DNA from: Schlesneria sp. | Lineage (GTDB): Bacteria > Planctomycetota > Planctomycetia > Planctomycetales > Planctomycetaceae | DNA length: 64,000 nucleotides | NCBI GenBank assembly: GCA_028291515.1 | Contig: JAQGHU010000114.1 | Span: 1 to 64,000, forward strand | Direction: 5' to 3' | Part shown: one piece after another, positions 9,787-19,343 of the stretch | How positions within the stretch are numbered: the first letter of the stretch is position 1 | Layout of the letters: each line of letters begins with the position of its first letter | Translations under genes and position numbers: made by a program | The notes under the pieces: generated by a model | The model's database searches: none | Seen by the model: only the letters and a program-made list of their open reading frames with translations | Told to the model about the DNA's origin: nothing

Positions 9787-11862
9787 ATGCCCATGCCAGC
9801 GCCCGATGTGTTCGAGAGGATTCTCGATGATTTAATGCGGACGTTCAGCGCGCGAGGGGTCGCGTTATGGAAACACGATGGCGAGCAAGCTTCGATGCGA
9901 CGGATCGCGGCGCGCGGTTCCTCTGCACACGACCCCTTCGTCAGTCCTGCTGCAACCCAGCGCCTGCCGAACGAGTTCGCAATCACCTTGGCGGAAGGCG
10001 AACCGCGCTCCTTACGATTGACGGGACTTTTTGACGACCGCGAAACCCTGGTGCTGATATTGCCACTGTTTCAAGGGAACTTTCCCACCGGTCTGGTCGC
10101 GCTACTGGTGAATCCCGATCCCATTCATGATGATGCCGATGTCCTGGAGAGGTTGTTTGCTGAGTCATTGTCATTGTCACAAATCTTTTCGATGGAGGCG
10201 GACAACCCGCGCCTCGAGACGAAAAACTTAGAACGAGGCATTGGACTTTCAATTCCATCCCAGACTGTTGCGCGGCCAACTCTGATTGCGCCCGCTCCAT
10301 TCGAATTTGTGCTCAGTCTACAGCGAAGTCTGGACTTGGATGATGTCGCCAATGTCGTTGCGAATGACGGGCGCCTGTTGTGGGAAGTCGATCGTGTCAG
10401 TATTGCCGTTCGCCGAGGTCGCCGGGTCGACATCATGGCGGTCAGCGGCCAAGAATCCGTTCATCCGCGCGGAAACCTTGTTCGGCTGATGCGTCGACTG
10501 GCGGAATTGGTCGTAGCGACGGGCGAGGTCTTCCGTTTCGACGGTTCATCGGGCTCCGTTCCGCCTCAGTTAGAAGAGCCGTTGGCCGAGTTTGTCCAAG
10601 AGGCGGGATCGCGATTCATCATGATCGTGCCTTTGATCGAACCTGAACGATTGGTTCCGCCGGAGGCCCCGCCTGGACTGGGCAAAGTACCGAAGATCGA
10701 GCGGCGAGCGATCGGGGCGCTAATTATCGAGCAAATGGCCAGCAGCCAGCCCACGAATGCGCTGCAGCAATCTTTAGATTCGACAAAAGACCATATTGCG
10801 GCTGCGATCTATAATGCTCGAGCTTATAGCTCGATCTTCATGCTGCCGACCTGGCGGGCGATTGGACGCTTTCGCGAATGGTTGCGCGGGCGCCGCCTCG
10901 CAACTGCGGTCGCAATCTTGCTATCCATTGGTGTGTTTGCGATCGTGCTAGTGCTCGTTCCCTGGGAATATCGCATCGACGGAACCGGTCGATTGATGCC
11001 AGTTGAGCAGCGCGAGATTTTTGCTCCCTGGGACGGTGAAATCACAGAGCTTCTTGTCGCAGGAGGGGACCGAGTCGAGGTCGGCCAAGTCCTCCTGAAG
11101 CTTCGCAATGACGAACTGTCGACGGAACTAGTGACTCTGGAAAATGAGCTGCGCGAGAAGCGAAAGTTATTGGCATCCTTGGCTGCTCAGCGAGACGACG
11201 CGGAAAAACAGGGCAAACAAGAACAAATTGTCGAGATACAGGGTAAGTCCGTCGAGGCCAGGGTCGAGATCGAAGGTGGAACTCTGCAACGTGAAATTCT
11301 AAAGGAGAGAATCGAGCAACTCACCGCGAAGGCCCCGATTGCCGGAGTCGTCACGACGTTTCAGGTTGAACAGCTATTAATGCATCGTCCTGTGAAGCGG
11401 GGTGACGTACTTCTACAGATTATGGATGATCGCGGTGCCTGGCAGTTAGAGTTGGAGATCTCCGAAAATCGCGTCGGGCGAGTCTTGAACGCACAAGCGA
11501 AACCGACCGCTGGTGAAACACCAACCGGAAGTGCCGGTGATTCCAAGCATCCCGTGGCCGCCAATTCGGTCACAGCGTTGAATCGAAAAACGGACGCCAG
11601 GGGATTGGCGATCGAATATCGTCTGCTCACGCAGCCCGAATCGAGCTATTCAGGTTACTTAACACAACTGTCGACACGAGCCGCGACGACGGAGACCACC
11701 GGCACCGTATTGGAAGCACGCGCCGCGCTCGATGAGGAGAAACTGCCCCCCCATTCGATTGGAGCTGAGGTTCGAGCACGAATTGGTTGTGGTCCATCAA
11801 CATTGGGAGATGTTCTCTTTGGGGATGTCGTCGAGTTTGTGCAGCGATATCTCTGGTGGTGA
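9787..11862 (+). CDS. GAF-domain-fused HlyD-family periplasmic adaptor / membrane fusion protein (691 aa)
   Basis: GAF-like region SLQRSLDLDDVANVVANDGRLLWEVDRVSIAVRRG...FIMIVPL; single TM AVAILLSIGVFAIVLVLVPW; then IDGTGRLMPVEQREIFAPWDGEITELLVAGGDRVEVGQVLLKL (barrel-sandwich), coiled coil and KAPIAGVV. Confidence 0.8.
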   Translation: MPMPAPDVFERILDDLMRTFSARGVALWKHDGEQASMRRIAARGSSAHDPFVSPAATQRLPNEFAITLAEGEPRSLRLTGLFDDRETLVLILPLFQGNFPTGLVALLVNPDPIHDDADVLERLFAESLSLSQIFSMEADNPRLETKNLERGIGLSIPSQTVARPTLIAPAPFEFVLSLQRSLDLDDVANVVANDGRLLWEVDRVSIAVRRGRRVDIMAVSGQESVHPRGNLVRLMRRLAELVVATGEVFRFDGSSGSVPPQLEEPLAEFVQEAGSRFIMIVPLIEPERLVPPEAPPGLGKVPKIERRAIGALIIEQMASSQPTNALQQSLDSTKDHIAAAIYNARAYSSIFMLPTWRAIGRFREWLRGRRLATAVAILLSIGVFAIVLVLVPWEYRIDGTGRLMPVEQREIFAPWDGEITELLVAGGDRVEVGQVLLKLRNDELSTELVTLENELREKRKLLASLAAQRDDAEKQGKQEQIVEIQGKSVEARVEIEGGTLQREILKERIEQLTAKAPIAGVVTTFQVEQLLMHRPVKRGDVLLQIMDDRGAWQLELEISENRVGRVLNAQAKPTAGETPTGSAGDSKHPVAANSVTALNRKTDARGLAIEYRLLTQPESSYSGYLTQLSTRAATTETTGTVLEARAALDEEKLPPHSIGAEVRARIGCGPSTLGDVLFGDVVEFVQRYLWW

Positions 11863-11907
11863 CATCCGCATACTTGCTATCCGAACAGCAGTTTAAGCCA
11901 CTTAATT

Positions 11908-13854
11908 ATGCATCGGCTGACACGACTTTGGCATCTGGCGAAATCGAGCGGGCGTCCGATGTCCGCGCGTGTCTCGCGCTGGCGCGATTTAGCCCGACGA
12001 ATTATCGCCGAATCCGATCGATTGGTGCGTGAAAGTGACGACGTACTACTACGTCGCGCTCACGAATTGCAGTGGCAAGCAAGGGCCAGTGTGCCGCTTG
12101 ATCGGTTGCTACCGGACGCGTATGCGCTGGTGCGTGAAGCCTCGCGACGTGTCCTTGGTAAGCCGCACTATGAAGCGCAACTGATCGGAGGAATTGGTCT
12201 GTTCGAAGGAGGCCTGGCGGAAATGCAGACAGGAGAGGGCAAGACGCTGACCGCGACGCTGCCCGTTTTTCTGCGGGCACTTCGTGGACAGGGTTGCCAT
12301 GTCGTCACCGTCAACGACTATCTTGCCGAACGTGATTGCGAACTGATGGCACCGATCTACAGGTTGCTTGGCCTAACCGTGGGATGCGTAGTCTCATCCA
12401 GCGAACCACTTACGCGGCGACAGGCCTATCAGCAGGACATAACCTACGCCACCAGTCGAGAAATCGGCTTTGATTTCTTGCGAGATCGATTGAAAGCAGG
12501 GCATGAACTGGATGCCCAGCACAATCAGTTGTGTTTTCCTCCTACGAGGAGCGATGACAGCGAAGAGACTGTGCAACGAGGGCATCATTTTGCATTGATC
12601 GACGAGGCCGACAGCGTCTTGATTGATGACGCCGGAACTCCGCTCATCATCGCCCTGAATCGCGCCGAGGGACCGGCCTATGAGGCGCTGCTAAACTGGA
12701 GTCGTGATTTCGCACGGCACTTTGATTCCGGGAATGACTACGTTTTTGACCCATCGCAACGATCCATCGAGCTTACGAATCGTGGTGTCAGGCGGATCAC
12801 GCTGGCCGCGAAGCCGCCGCAACTGGCTACTTTCGAAAGCGAGAAACTCTACGTTCATGTCGAGCAGGCACTGCGAGGTCTGCTGGCATTCCAACGAGGC
12901 CGAGATTATGTCGTGACCGAGGATCAAGAGATCGCGATTGTCGATGAGGGAACCGGCCGCATCCTTGATGGCAGGAAATGGCAAGCAGGCCTTCATCAAG
13001 CGATCGAGGCCAAAGAACATGTTCCAATCACCGATGAAACTAAGGAAGCTGCTCGCATTACGGTACAGACGTTTTTTCGACGATATGATTATTTGGCGGG
13101 AATGACCGGAACGGCGCTTCCCGCCGCCAAGGAATTGCATCGAACATACAGTCTTCAGGTCACAGTGATCCCGACCAATCGCCGCTGTATTCGGAAAGGC
13201 CTGCCCACGCGAGTCTTCGTGTCGCAACAAACCAAACGCGATGCGCTGATTCACGAAGTTGTGCGTCTTCACGCGGCCGGCCGCGCGATCTTGATTGGAA
13301 CACCTTCCGTCGATGCGTCTGAAGCACTGGGAAGCCTGTTGGGAAAGCGAAGCCTGGAATGTCGGATACTGAATGCACTGTTCGATGAGCAAGAAGCGGA
13401 AATTGTGGCTGAGGCGGGCCAGCCGGGACGAATTACGATCGCCACCAATATGGCTGGTCGAGGAACCGATATTCATCTGCACGAACAAGTGCGCGCCTGC
13501 GGGGGGCTGCACGTCATCGCAACAGAACTGCATTCAAATCGCAGAATCGACCGGCAGTTAATTGGCCGCGCTGCTCGGCAAGGCGATCCCGGTTCGTATC
13601 AGTTATGGCTGTCGCTCGAGGACGAGTTATTTCGAAGCATTGCCGCTGCCCAGTGGCAATCGTATCGCAAATCGGCGAGGCCAGATTCAAGTGGCGAGCT
13701 TCCAGAATCGTGGCTGCGCGTCTTCCGCCGAATTCAAAAATCCATCGAACGCCGTGAGCGCCAGCACCGCAAGCAACTTCTGAAACAAGAGCGGACCCGA
13801 GAACTGTCGTGCCAATCAATGGGGCTGGACCCGTACCTCGAAGTGTCCGAATAA
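11908..13854 (+). CDS. SecA-like preprotein translocase ATPase, short accessory type (648 aa)
   Basis: GGIGLFEGGLAEMQTGEGKTLTATLPVFLRAL, VTVNDYLAERDCELM, GFDFLRDRL, LIDEADSVLIDDAGTPLII, GMTGTALPAAKELHRTYSLQV, ATNMAGRGTDI, RQLIGRAARQGDPGSYQLWLSLEDELF; only about 75 residues follow the last helicase motif, so most of the HWD region and the C-terminal Zn tail are missing. Confidence 0.88.
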   Translation: MHRLTRLWHLAKSSGRPMSARVSRWRDLARRIIAESDRLVRESDDVLLRRAHELQWQARASVPLDRLLPDAYALVREASRRVLGKPHYEAQLIGGIGLFEGGLAEMQTGEGKTLTATLPVFLRALRGQGCHVVTVNDYLAERDCELMAPIYRLLGLTVGCVVSSSEPLTRRQAYQQDITYATSREIGFDFLRDRLKAGHELDAQHNQLCFPPTRSDDSEETVQRGHHFALIDEADSVLIDDAGTPLIIALNRAEGPAYEALLNWSRDFARHFDSGNDYVFDPSQRSIELTNRGVRRITLAAKPPQLATFESEKLYVHVEQALRGLLAFQRGRDYVVTEDQEIAIVDEGTGRILDGRKWQAGLHQAIEAKEHVPITDETKEAARITVQTFFRRYDYLAGMTGTALPAAKELHRTYSLQVTVIPTNRRCIRKGLPTRVFVSQQTKRDALIHEVVRLHAAGRAILIGTPSVDASEALGSLLGKRSLECRILNALFDEQEAEIVAEAGQPGRITIATNMAGRGTDIHLHEQVRACGGLHVIATELHSNRRIDRQLIGRAARQGDPGSYQLWLSLEDELFRSIAAAQWQSYRKSARPDSSGELPESWLRVFRRIQKSIERRERQHRKQLLKQERTRELSCQSMGLDPYLEVSE

Positions 13855-13917
13855 CTTGTGAGGTGTGAACTACGTTTCGGTGATTGTGCCAGTCTGGATT
13901 CATTGCGAAATAGCTGG

Positions 13918-13937
13918 ATTCCCGCCTGCGCGGGAAT
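13918..13937. repeat. Perfect 8-4-8 palindrome ATTCCCGC-CTGC-GCGGGAAT, dRS3-like; possible bidirectional terminator
   Basis: Seen in 'agctggattcccgcctgcgcgggaatgacggaaag' in the short gap between convergent SecA-like and M50 genes. Confidence 0.7.
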
Positions 13938-14014
13938 GACGGAAAGCAACGACGCGGGATGGGTCAAGTTCCGTTCTGGCGATACACCCTGGCGCGAATC
14001 CGGGCCTAGCTCAT

Positions 14015-16240
14015 TCACATCCGGAAATGGAATGTTCGGCGGATGTATCGCCAAAGCCAACCGGAAGCAGAGCGACTTGTCACGATGAATCTTGCCGTCC
14101 CGCGAAGATCTGTTCTGAATAACTCAGGAGATTCGTTGAGGACAACGACCGCTTGATAGGCCGCATTCTGAAGCTCCTCTTTACCCTGTCGATCCGTCGT
14201 GGTCGGAAGTTGCCCCCCGTACTTCACCGATAGCGCGCCTGGAATGTACTCTGCCTGAGCTGTTGCGATGTGTGAGACGGTGCCGCGAAGGATTCGGTCT
14301 GGCAAGTGATCGAGCTTCAAGGCCACCTTCATTCCGACCGATACGTCATGGCGGTCAGACTGATCGAGATAGAGGATGGCCTGCATCGCATCGATCGGGG
14401 CGATGCTTAATAGATGCGTTTGCTCATCAAGCTTGCACCCGGTGTTTCTAGGGTCCAATGGAGTTCCTGTCCATTGGGGGAGCCGCAATTTCTGTTCTTC
14501 CAGTTTTGGAGACGGGACCTTCTGAGGACCAATGATGATTCCGCCGCAAGGAGCAACGATCCTCAGTTGACGCTGATGTTCCACTAAGGCGGCGAGTTCT
14601 TCCTCCACGGAGCGAAGGCTTTCTTGAGCCAACCTCACAGAGCTTGGATTGTCAGTCGCCTTGCCGAGATGAATCGCCTTGATCTGCAGCTTTTGTTGTA
14701 CGTTCAGTTTGCGGACGCGATCTTCCAGTATGGGATCGGACAGGATCGCCAGCAATTGACCTTTGACGACGCGATCACCCGCCTGCACAGGTAGTTCGAT
14801 CAGGTGCCCAGGGACTTTCGTATAAATGTTTTGAACATCTTTGGGCTCGATGGTAAATGCGGCCGATCCAAACCAGGGGACGGGGATCGTTGCGATTGCA
14901 ATGCAGATCACCGTCACGATGGTCAGGCTAATTGCCAGGCGTCGTTTTTTCACCGGTTTTGCACGTTGGGCGGTTATCATCAGATAGGTGCTTCTCGTCA
15001 ATTTGCCCACAATCGCCGCCACCGAAAGTGCGGCGAGGGTCTGGCCGATGCTCTGCAATTCGTACGGTTTCAGGACCGTGTAGAGGAAGGTCAAAATACC
15101 AAACAACACTACCCATCCATACAGTGTCGAGGCGATGGCGAAAAGAACGAACCAATGTCGTCCTGTTTGAGGCATGGATGGATCGGGGCGCGGTTCAGTA
15201 CCCAGCAATAGCCGTTCGATATATTCCTGCAGCAGTCGATCGGCTTTGGGTCGAAGATTGGGAATCTCTAGAAAGTCACTCAGGATGTAATACCCGTCCA
15301 GACGCATCAGTGGATTGGCGTTAAAGATCACCGTCGTGGCCGCGGTCACGAAGAACAGATTCAGGCACAAGTAGTGTAAAAGGCCCGGTTCTGTCATCCA
15401 CCAGACAAAGATCGCGATCGCGGACAGCGCGATTTCGATAATCATGCCGGCCGCGCCGATCAACATGCGCGACCATTTGTTCTTCAGCATCCAGGAATCG
15501 GAGACATCACAGTAGAGACACGGGCTGCCCACCAGCAACATCACGCCCATCTCATGACATTCACCGCCAAAATATTTGCACGACAGGCCATGGCCAAATT
15601 CGTGGATGATTTTGGCACCGGCCAGGGTACACCACAGGAAAATCAGGTTTGGCCAACCGAAGAATTGACTGAATGCTGGCAATCGACTTTGGAACACACT
15701 GAACTGGATCGCTAACAGTAGCCATGAGCCTAAGATGACGACACTGGCAATGACGACGGTTGCGGGATGAAACATCCAGCGCGTCCATCGCAGCATTCGT
15801 GTCAATGTCCTATCTGGATCCCACCCCGGCAATCGCAACGACAGGATATTTGTCAGAACGCCCCACAGTTGTTGTCGCCATTTTTTCCGGCGCTGCCCAA
15901 TTCGCGCGGCTGCCTGTCCGGGCCGAATGCCATAGACGAGCCCTTTTTGATGAAGGTCCGCAATTGCCTGCTGAATATCTTGTAGAATCGGGCTGAGAGA
16001 GGGGAATGTGCGAACAAGGTCATCGCGAATCGCTTCGATGTGCCGACGACCATCCAAAGCCTTCAGTATGCAGTATTGATCACCCCGTAAGCGATGATAG
16101 GTCAGTCCGATTGGATCTTTGATGACGTAATGAGTGACACCCTGAAAATCGATCGCCTTCACAATCAGGTCGGCGCGGCCGCGAAGAGGCACGGGTCGGT
16201 GCGACGAACTGATCTGCTCTGAAGGTATTGACAGCGACAT
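14015..16240 (-). CDS. PqqD-like domain / M50 (site-2-type) metalloprotease / HlyD-like fusion membrane protein (741 aa)
   Basis: N-terminal winged-helix PqqD-like segment (YVIKDPIGLTYHRLRGDQYCILKALDGRRHIEAIRDDL...IADLHQKGLVYG); HEFGH (15590-15604); second M50 motif NANPLMRLDGYYILSDF; C-terminal barrel-sandwich IYTKVPGHLIELPVQAGDRVVKGQLLAILSDP. Confidence 0.85.
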   Translation of the reverse strand: MSLSIPSEQISSSHRPVPLRGRADLIVKAIDFQGVTHYVIKDPIGLTYHRLRGDQYCILKALDGRRHIEAIRDDLVRTFPSLSPILQDIQQAIADLHQKGLVYGIRPGQAAARIGQRRKKWRQQLWGVLTNILSLRLPGWDPDRTLTRMLRWTRWMFHPATVVIASVVILGSWLLLAIQFSVFQSRLPAFSQFFGWPNLIFLWCTLAGAKIIHEFGHGLSCKYFGGECHEMGVMLLVGSPCLYCDVSDSWMLKNKWSRMLIGAAGMIIEIALSAIAIFVWWMTEPGLLHYLCLNLFFVTAATTVIFNANPLMRLDGYYILSDFLEIPNLRPKADRLLQEYIERLLLGTEPRPDPSMPQTGRHWFVLFAIASTLYGWVVLFGILTFLYTVLKPYELQSIGQTLAALSVAAIVGKLTRSTYLMITAQRAKPVKKRRLAISLTIVTVICIAIATIPVPWFGSAAFTIEPKDVQNIYTKVPGHLIELPVQAGDRVVKGQLLAILSDPILEDRVRKLNVQQKLQIKAIHLGKATDNPSSVRLAQESLRSVEEELAALVEHQRQLRIVAPCGGIIIGPQKVPSPKLEEQKLRLPQWTGTPLDPRNTGCKLDEQTHLLSIAPIDAMQAILYLDQSDRHDVSVGMKVALKLDHLPDRILRGTVSHIATAQAEYIPGALSVKYGGQLPTTTDRQGKEELQNAAYQAVVVLNESPELFRTDLRGTARFIVTSRSASGWLWRYIRRTFHFRM

Positions 16241-16309
16241 TGCACGAGCTAGCGGAAATCATCGTGAATTGTGGCAGACGTTTCGCGACACGAGCGACCA
16301 AATTGATCG

Positions 16310-17200
16310 TTAATTCGATTCGTGTACTTCGAGAATCATTTCTGCCGTGAGACCGGCGCGCAGAATATTGTCCTTGTTTCTGACATCTGCAAATATTCTC
16401 GTTTCGTGTGTGACCGGATCCGAGATCAAATCGACAAACGTGATCTGGCCTGAAAACTCCTCGCGTTCTTCGGGTAGATCGAGATCCGGGATAGAGAGTC
16501 GCACTTTCACCTTCGCTCCCTGTTTGGCATATTTAAGATCTGCCAAGTCGATGCGACCTTCAATACGAACGCGATCGGTATTGACGACTTCGACAATGGG
16601 ATCTCCCTGACGTACCGCTTCGCCTTTTTTTCGATAGATTCGCGCCACAACTCCGTCGAATTCCGCCAGGACCGAGTAACTTGCTAGTTCAGCGCGTGAA
16701 ACTTCCGCGGTCAGCTTGTTCAACAACAACTCATGCTCGGCCTGTTCAATCGACAACACGGCTTTTTCTGCTGCCAGCCTCAGCTTTTCTACTTCCAGCA
16801 ATGCGACAGGATTCCCTTTACCCGCGTCTGCTGCCTTCTTATTCGCCTCGGCGTTTTTTCGATACTCGGTTTCTGCAATCTCACTGGCTTTGCGATTAAA
16901 TCGAACTTCGACATCGTTGCCCCCCTTACGTTCAGCCAGTGACAGATTTGCAATGGCGATTTCATCGGCGACCAGGGCGACCTGTTGCCGCGCCTGGACT
17001 TGCATCCCCTCTTTGAATTCGACACTTTTCAGAATACCCGAGCGATCGCATGCCAGGACGACGTGATCTATCAAAACAATTCTGCAATCCGCGATGCGGA
17101 CTGAAGAGCGATTCGGGAGACGAGCCCCGTTCTCTCCGGCTTCGATAAGACCTGTCCCGAAAAACAAAACTGCCACTACGGCGACGCGCAGACAACTCAT
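16310..17200 (-). CDS. HlyD-family periplasmic adaptor subunit (296 aa)
   Basis: Signal peptide MSCLRVAVVAVLFFGTGLIEA; VEFKEGMQVQARQQVALVADEIAIANLSLA; VLAEFDGVVARIYRKKGEAVRQGDPIVEVVNTDRVRIEGRI. Confidence 0.82.
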   Translation of the reverse strand: MSCLRVAVVAVLFFGTGLIEAGENGARLPNRSSVRIADCRIVLIDHVVLACDRSGILKSVEFKEGMQVQARQQVALVADEIAIANLSLAERKGGNDVEVRFNRKASEIAETEYRKNAEANKKAADAGKGNPVALLEVEKLRLAAEKAVLSIEQAEHELLLNKLTAEVSRAELASYSVLAEFDGVVARIYRKKGEAVRQGDPIVEVVNTDRVRIEGRIDLADLKYAKQGAKVKVRLSIPDLDLPEEREEFSGQITFVDLISDPVTHETRIFADVRNKDNILRAGLTAEMILEVHESN

Positions 17201-17246
17201 GGCATGAACTCGAATGTGGTTTGAAAGTGCATTGCTGAGTATCGCC

Positions 17247-19343
17247 TCACTCGTTGGATTCGGAATGTGGAATCAGACTTTTCGCTGGCAATTCAACAAC
17301 CTGATCTACTCTAACATCATCGTCCCAAGAACGCTGTTCGTACAGCATGGGGGTGACGTTTGGTGCGACGGATTTCTCGTCGGACTCGACGCTGTCGGGC
17401 AGCGGTGTTGGCGAGGAGTATTGTTCTTGTTGGGTGGCAGACGGTGCCGGTAGTTCAATATCTATGGGAGATTGGCTATTTGGCGGATGCAACGGCAAAC
17501 CTTCAAAGTCCACCAGTTCTATTCCATCTCGAGCAGCGAGGCGGCCCATGCGATAGAGCAGGTCTCGAAGTGACTTATTGTATTCTGCCTGACTGCGATG
17601 GAAGGCGATTTTTGCCTGTGCCAAGCTCATCTCGGCCCGCAATACCGGGTCGATGCCAATTCGCATAGCGTCCTGATATTCCGCAGTCGCGGCATCGAAT
17701 CGGCGTTGGGCAGCAGCGGCACGACGACGATTCGTTTGCATTAGCGCGTGCCAACGCTGCATCGACTGCAGCACCACGTACAATTCACGGGCGATTTCAT
17801 CTTCCTGCATCGCCAAGGCGCGTTTGGCCTTCACAACACGAAACTCGAGTTGATGCACTTGTGATCGCTGGCTTCGCAACCATAGTGGCACCGTGTATTC
17901 GATCCCCGCATTCCAACTGGTCTCTTTGCCGCGGAGTAGCGATGCGTAGGCGTTGTTGAAACCTTCCGATGTGATTCCATCGTCGGTTCCACCGGTAATC
18001 AGGCGTCTGCCGAACCCGTTCAGACTTCCTCCGACCACAAGGTCCAATCGCGGATTGGCGAGATTGTTGGCCGCATTGAGTTGCAACTCCAGGCTTTGGA
18101 TATTGGTCTTTTGTCGTCGAAGCTCGATTCGATTGGTCAGGGCTTCATACAAGCAGATCGCTCGTTGCGGCTTAATCTCCCGGTGTTCGGGTTGGGCACT
18201 CGGATAGAGGACCATGCTGTCCTCGACGGGCAGACCAAGTAATCGCCGCAATCTGGCTTCCTGTTGGAATAGTTGTCCCAGCGCCTGGTCTCGGCGGGCC
18301 GTGGCATCGTGGTAAGTTTCTTCCGCCTGGGCTTCCTCCGACTCGCCGATAAGTTGGGTCTCGAATTTTCCGAGGGCATCGTCCCACATTTGTTTCGCGC
18401 TATTCGCATTTGAATCCTCGGCCTCGAATTCGCGGAACGAGAGATAGAGATCCCAATAAACTTCTCCAATCTCGCGCAGCAGATTCAGCAAATTCTCCTC
18501 GAAATCGATTTCGGCAAGTCGATTATTGATTCGTGCGATGACAACACCTTGGTTGACGTAGCTGAATCCACGAGCCTGCTGAGAAACGGGACCAGCGACC
18601 GCCGTATATTGCCGCCCTGCCCCGGCCCATAGCGGTTGTCGAAACTCGGCCCCCAATGCACCTGTAAAAGTGGAGTTGAACAAGTTAGTCGGCGCGTTGC
18701 TGTCGGAGTAAGCCCAGTTTTGCGTGAGCGAGAAGATTCCACCGGTCATCAACTGTTGATCGAGCCGCGTTTCCGATTGGGTATAGTCATTCGTCAATAC
18801 GTTTCCAGACTGGAGGATCGAATTCTGCGCCAGGGCGTCTCGGCCGCCCTTCATCGTCACCGAGAATCGAGGATCGAAGTCGGATAGAGCGGCCTCGGTG
18901 CCCCGGCTACCAAACAGAACTCCGGTGTTTTGAATGCTTGGGTCGTAAATGGACGCGACGCCATCTGGATTGGCCAGGATGGGATTCTGGGGAGATAAAA
19001 ACTGAGCGTTCTGGCGAAGGATCTGATTGTTTTCGATCGCCAGCTTGACGGCTTCTTCTAAGGAGATTGCTCGCAGTTCGACTTGGCTGGGGGCCACTAG
19101 CGGCCGTCCCTCACCAAGTGAGACGGGTTCGGTCGAATCAGATGATTCGGGTACTGGAGCAGCAACCTGTTCCGCCAATTGGCGATAGTGCTCCACGATT
19201 GGATTGTCGAGGATTGGCTCGCCATGCCGGAACGCAGCGCAGCCAGCGACAATGCCTGCTATCATCAAGATAGGGATGCGCAGTACGATCGCGTGCGTCG
19301 CAATAGAATGACCGCCCGGCATTGATATGATTTCCAACCGCAA
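17247..19343 (-). CDS. TolC-like outer membrane efflux protein (OEP family), probable lipoprotein
   Basis: AISLEEAVKLAIENN...; EVYWDLYLSFREFE; IQSLELQLNAANNLANPRLDLV; WNAGIEYTVPLWLRSQRSQVHQLEFRVVKAKRAL; lipobox-like IAGIVAGC near the N-terminus. Confidence 0.82.
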   Translation of the reverse strand: MRLEIISMPGGHSIATHAIVLRIPILMIAGIVAGCAAFRHGEPILDNPIVEHYRQLAEQVAAPVPESSDSTEPVSLGEGRPLVAPSQVELRAISLEEAVKLAIENNQILRQNAQFLSPQNPILANPDGVASIYDPSIQNTGVLFGSRGTEAALSDFDPRFSVTMKGGRDALAQNSILQSGNVLTNDYTQSETRLDQQLMTGGIFSLTQNWAYSDSNAPTNLFNSTFTGALGAEFRQPLWAGAGRQYTAVAGPVSQQARGFSYVNQGVVIARINNRLAEIDFEENLLNLLREIGEVYWDLYLSFREFEAEDSNANSAKQMWDDALGKFETQLIGESEEAQAEETYHDATARRDQALGQLFQQEARLRRLLGLPVEDSMVLYPSAQPEHREIKPQRAICLYEALTNRIELRRQKTNIQSLELQLNAANNLANPRLDLVVGGSLNGFGRRLITGGTDDGITSEGFNNAYASLLRGKETSWNAGIEYTVPLWLRSQRSQVHQLEFRVVKAKRALAMQEDEIARELYVVLQSMQRWHALMQTNRRRAAAAQRRFDAATAEYQDAMRIGIDPVLRAEMSLAQAKIAFHRSQAEYNKSLRDLLYRMGRLAARDGIELVDFEGLPLHPPNSQSPIDIELPAPSATQQEQYSSPTPLPDSVESDEKSVAPNVTPMLYEQRSWDDDVRVDQVVELPAKSLIPHSESNE

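Noticed and set aside
9405-9986. 193-aa minus-strand ORF spanning the divergent intergenic region and the GAF-HlyD start
   Set aside because: Overlaps a supported CDS start, no recognisable motifs; treated as non-coding with low certainty.
12691-13533. Antisense 280-aa ORF inside the SecA-like gene
   Set aside because: Shadow ORF; the plus-strand SecA motifs are decisive.
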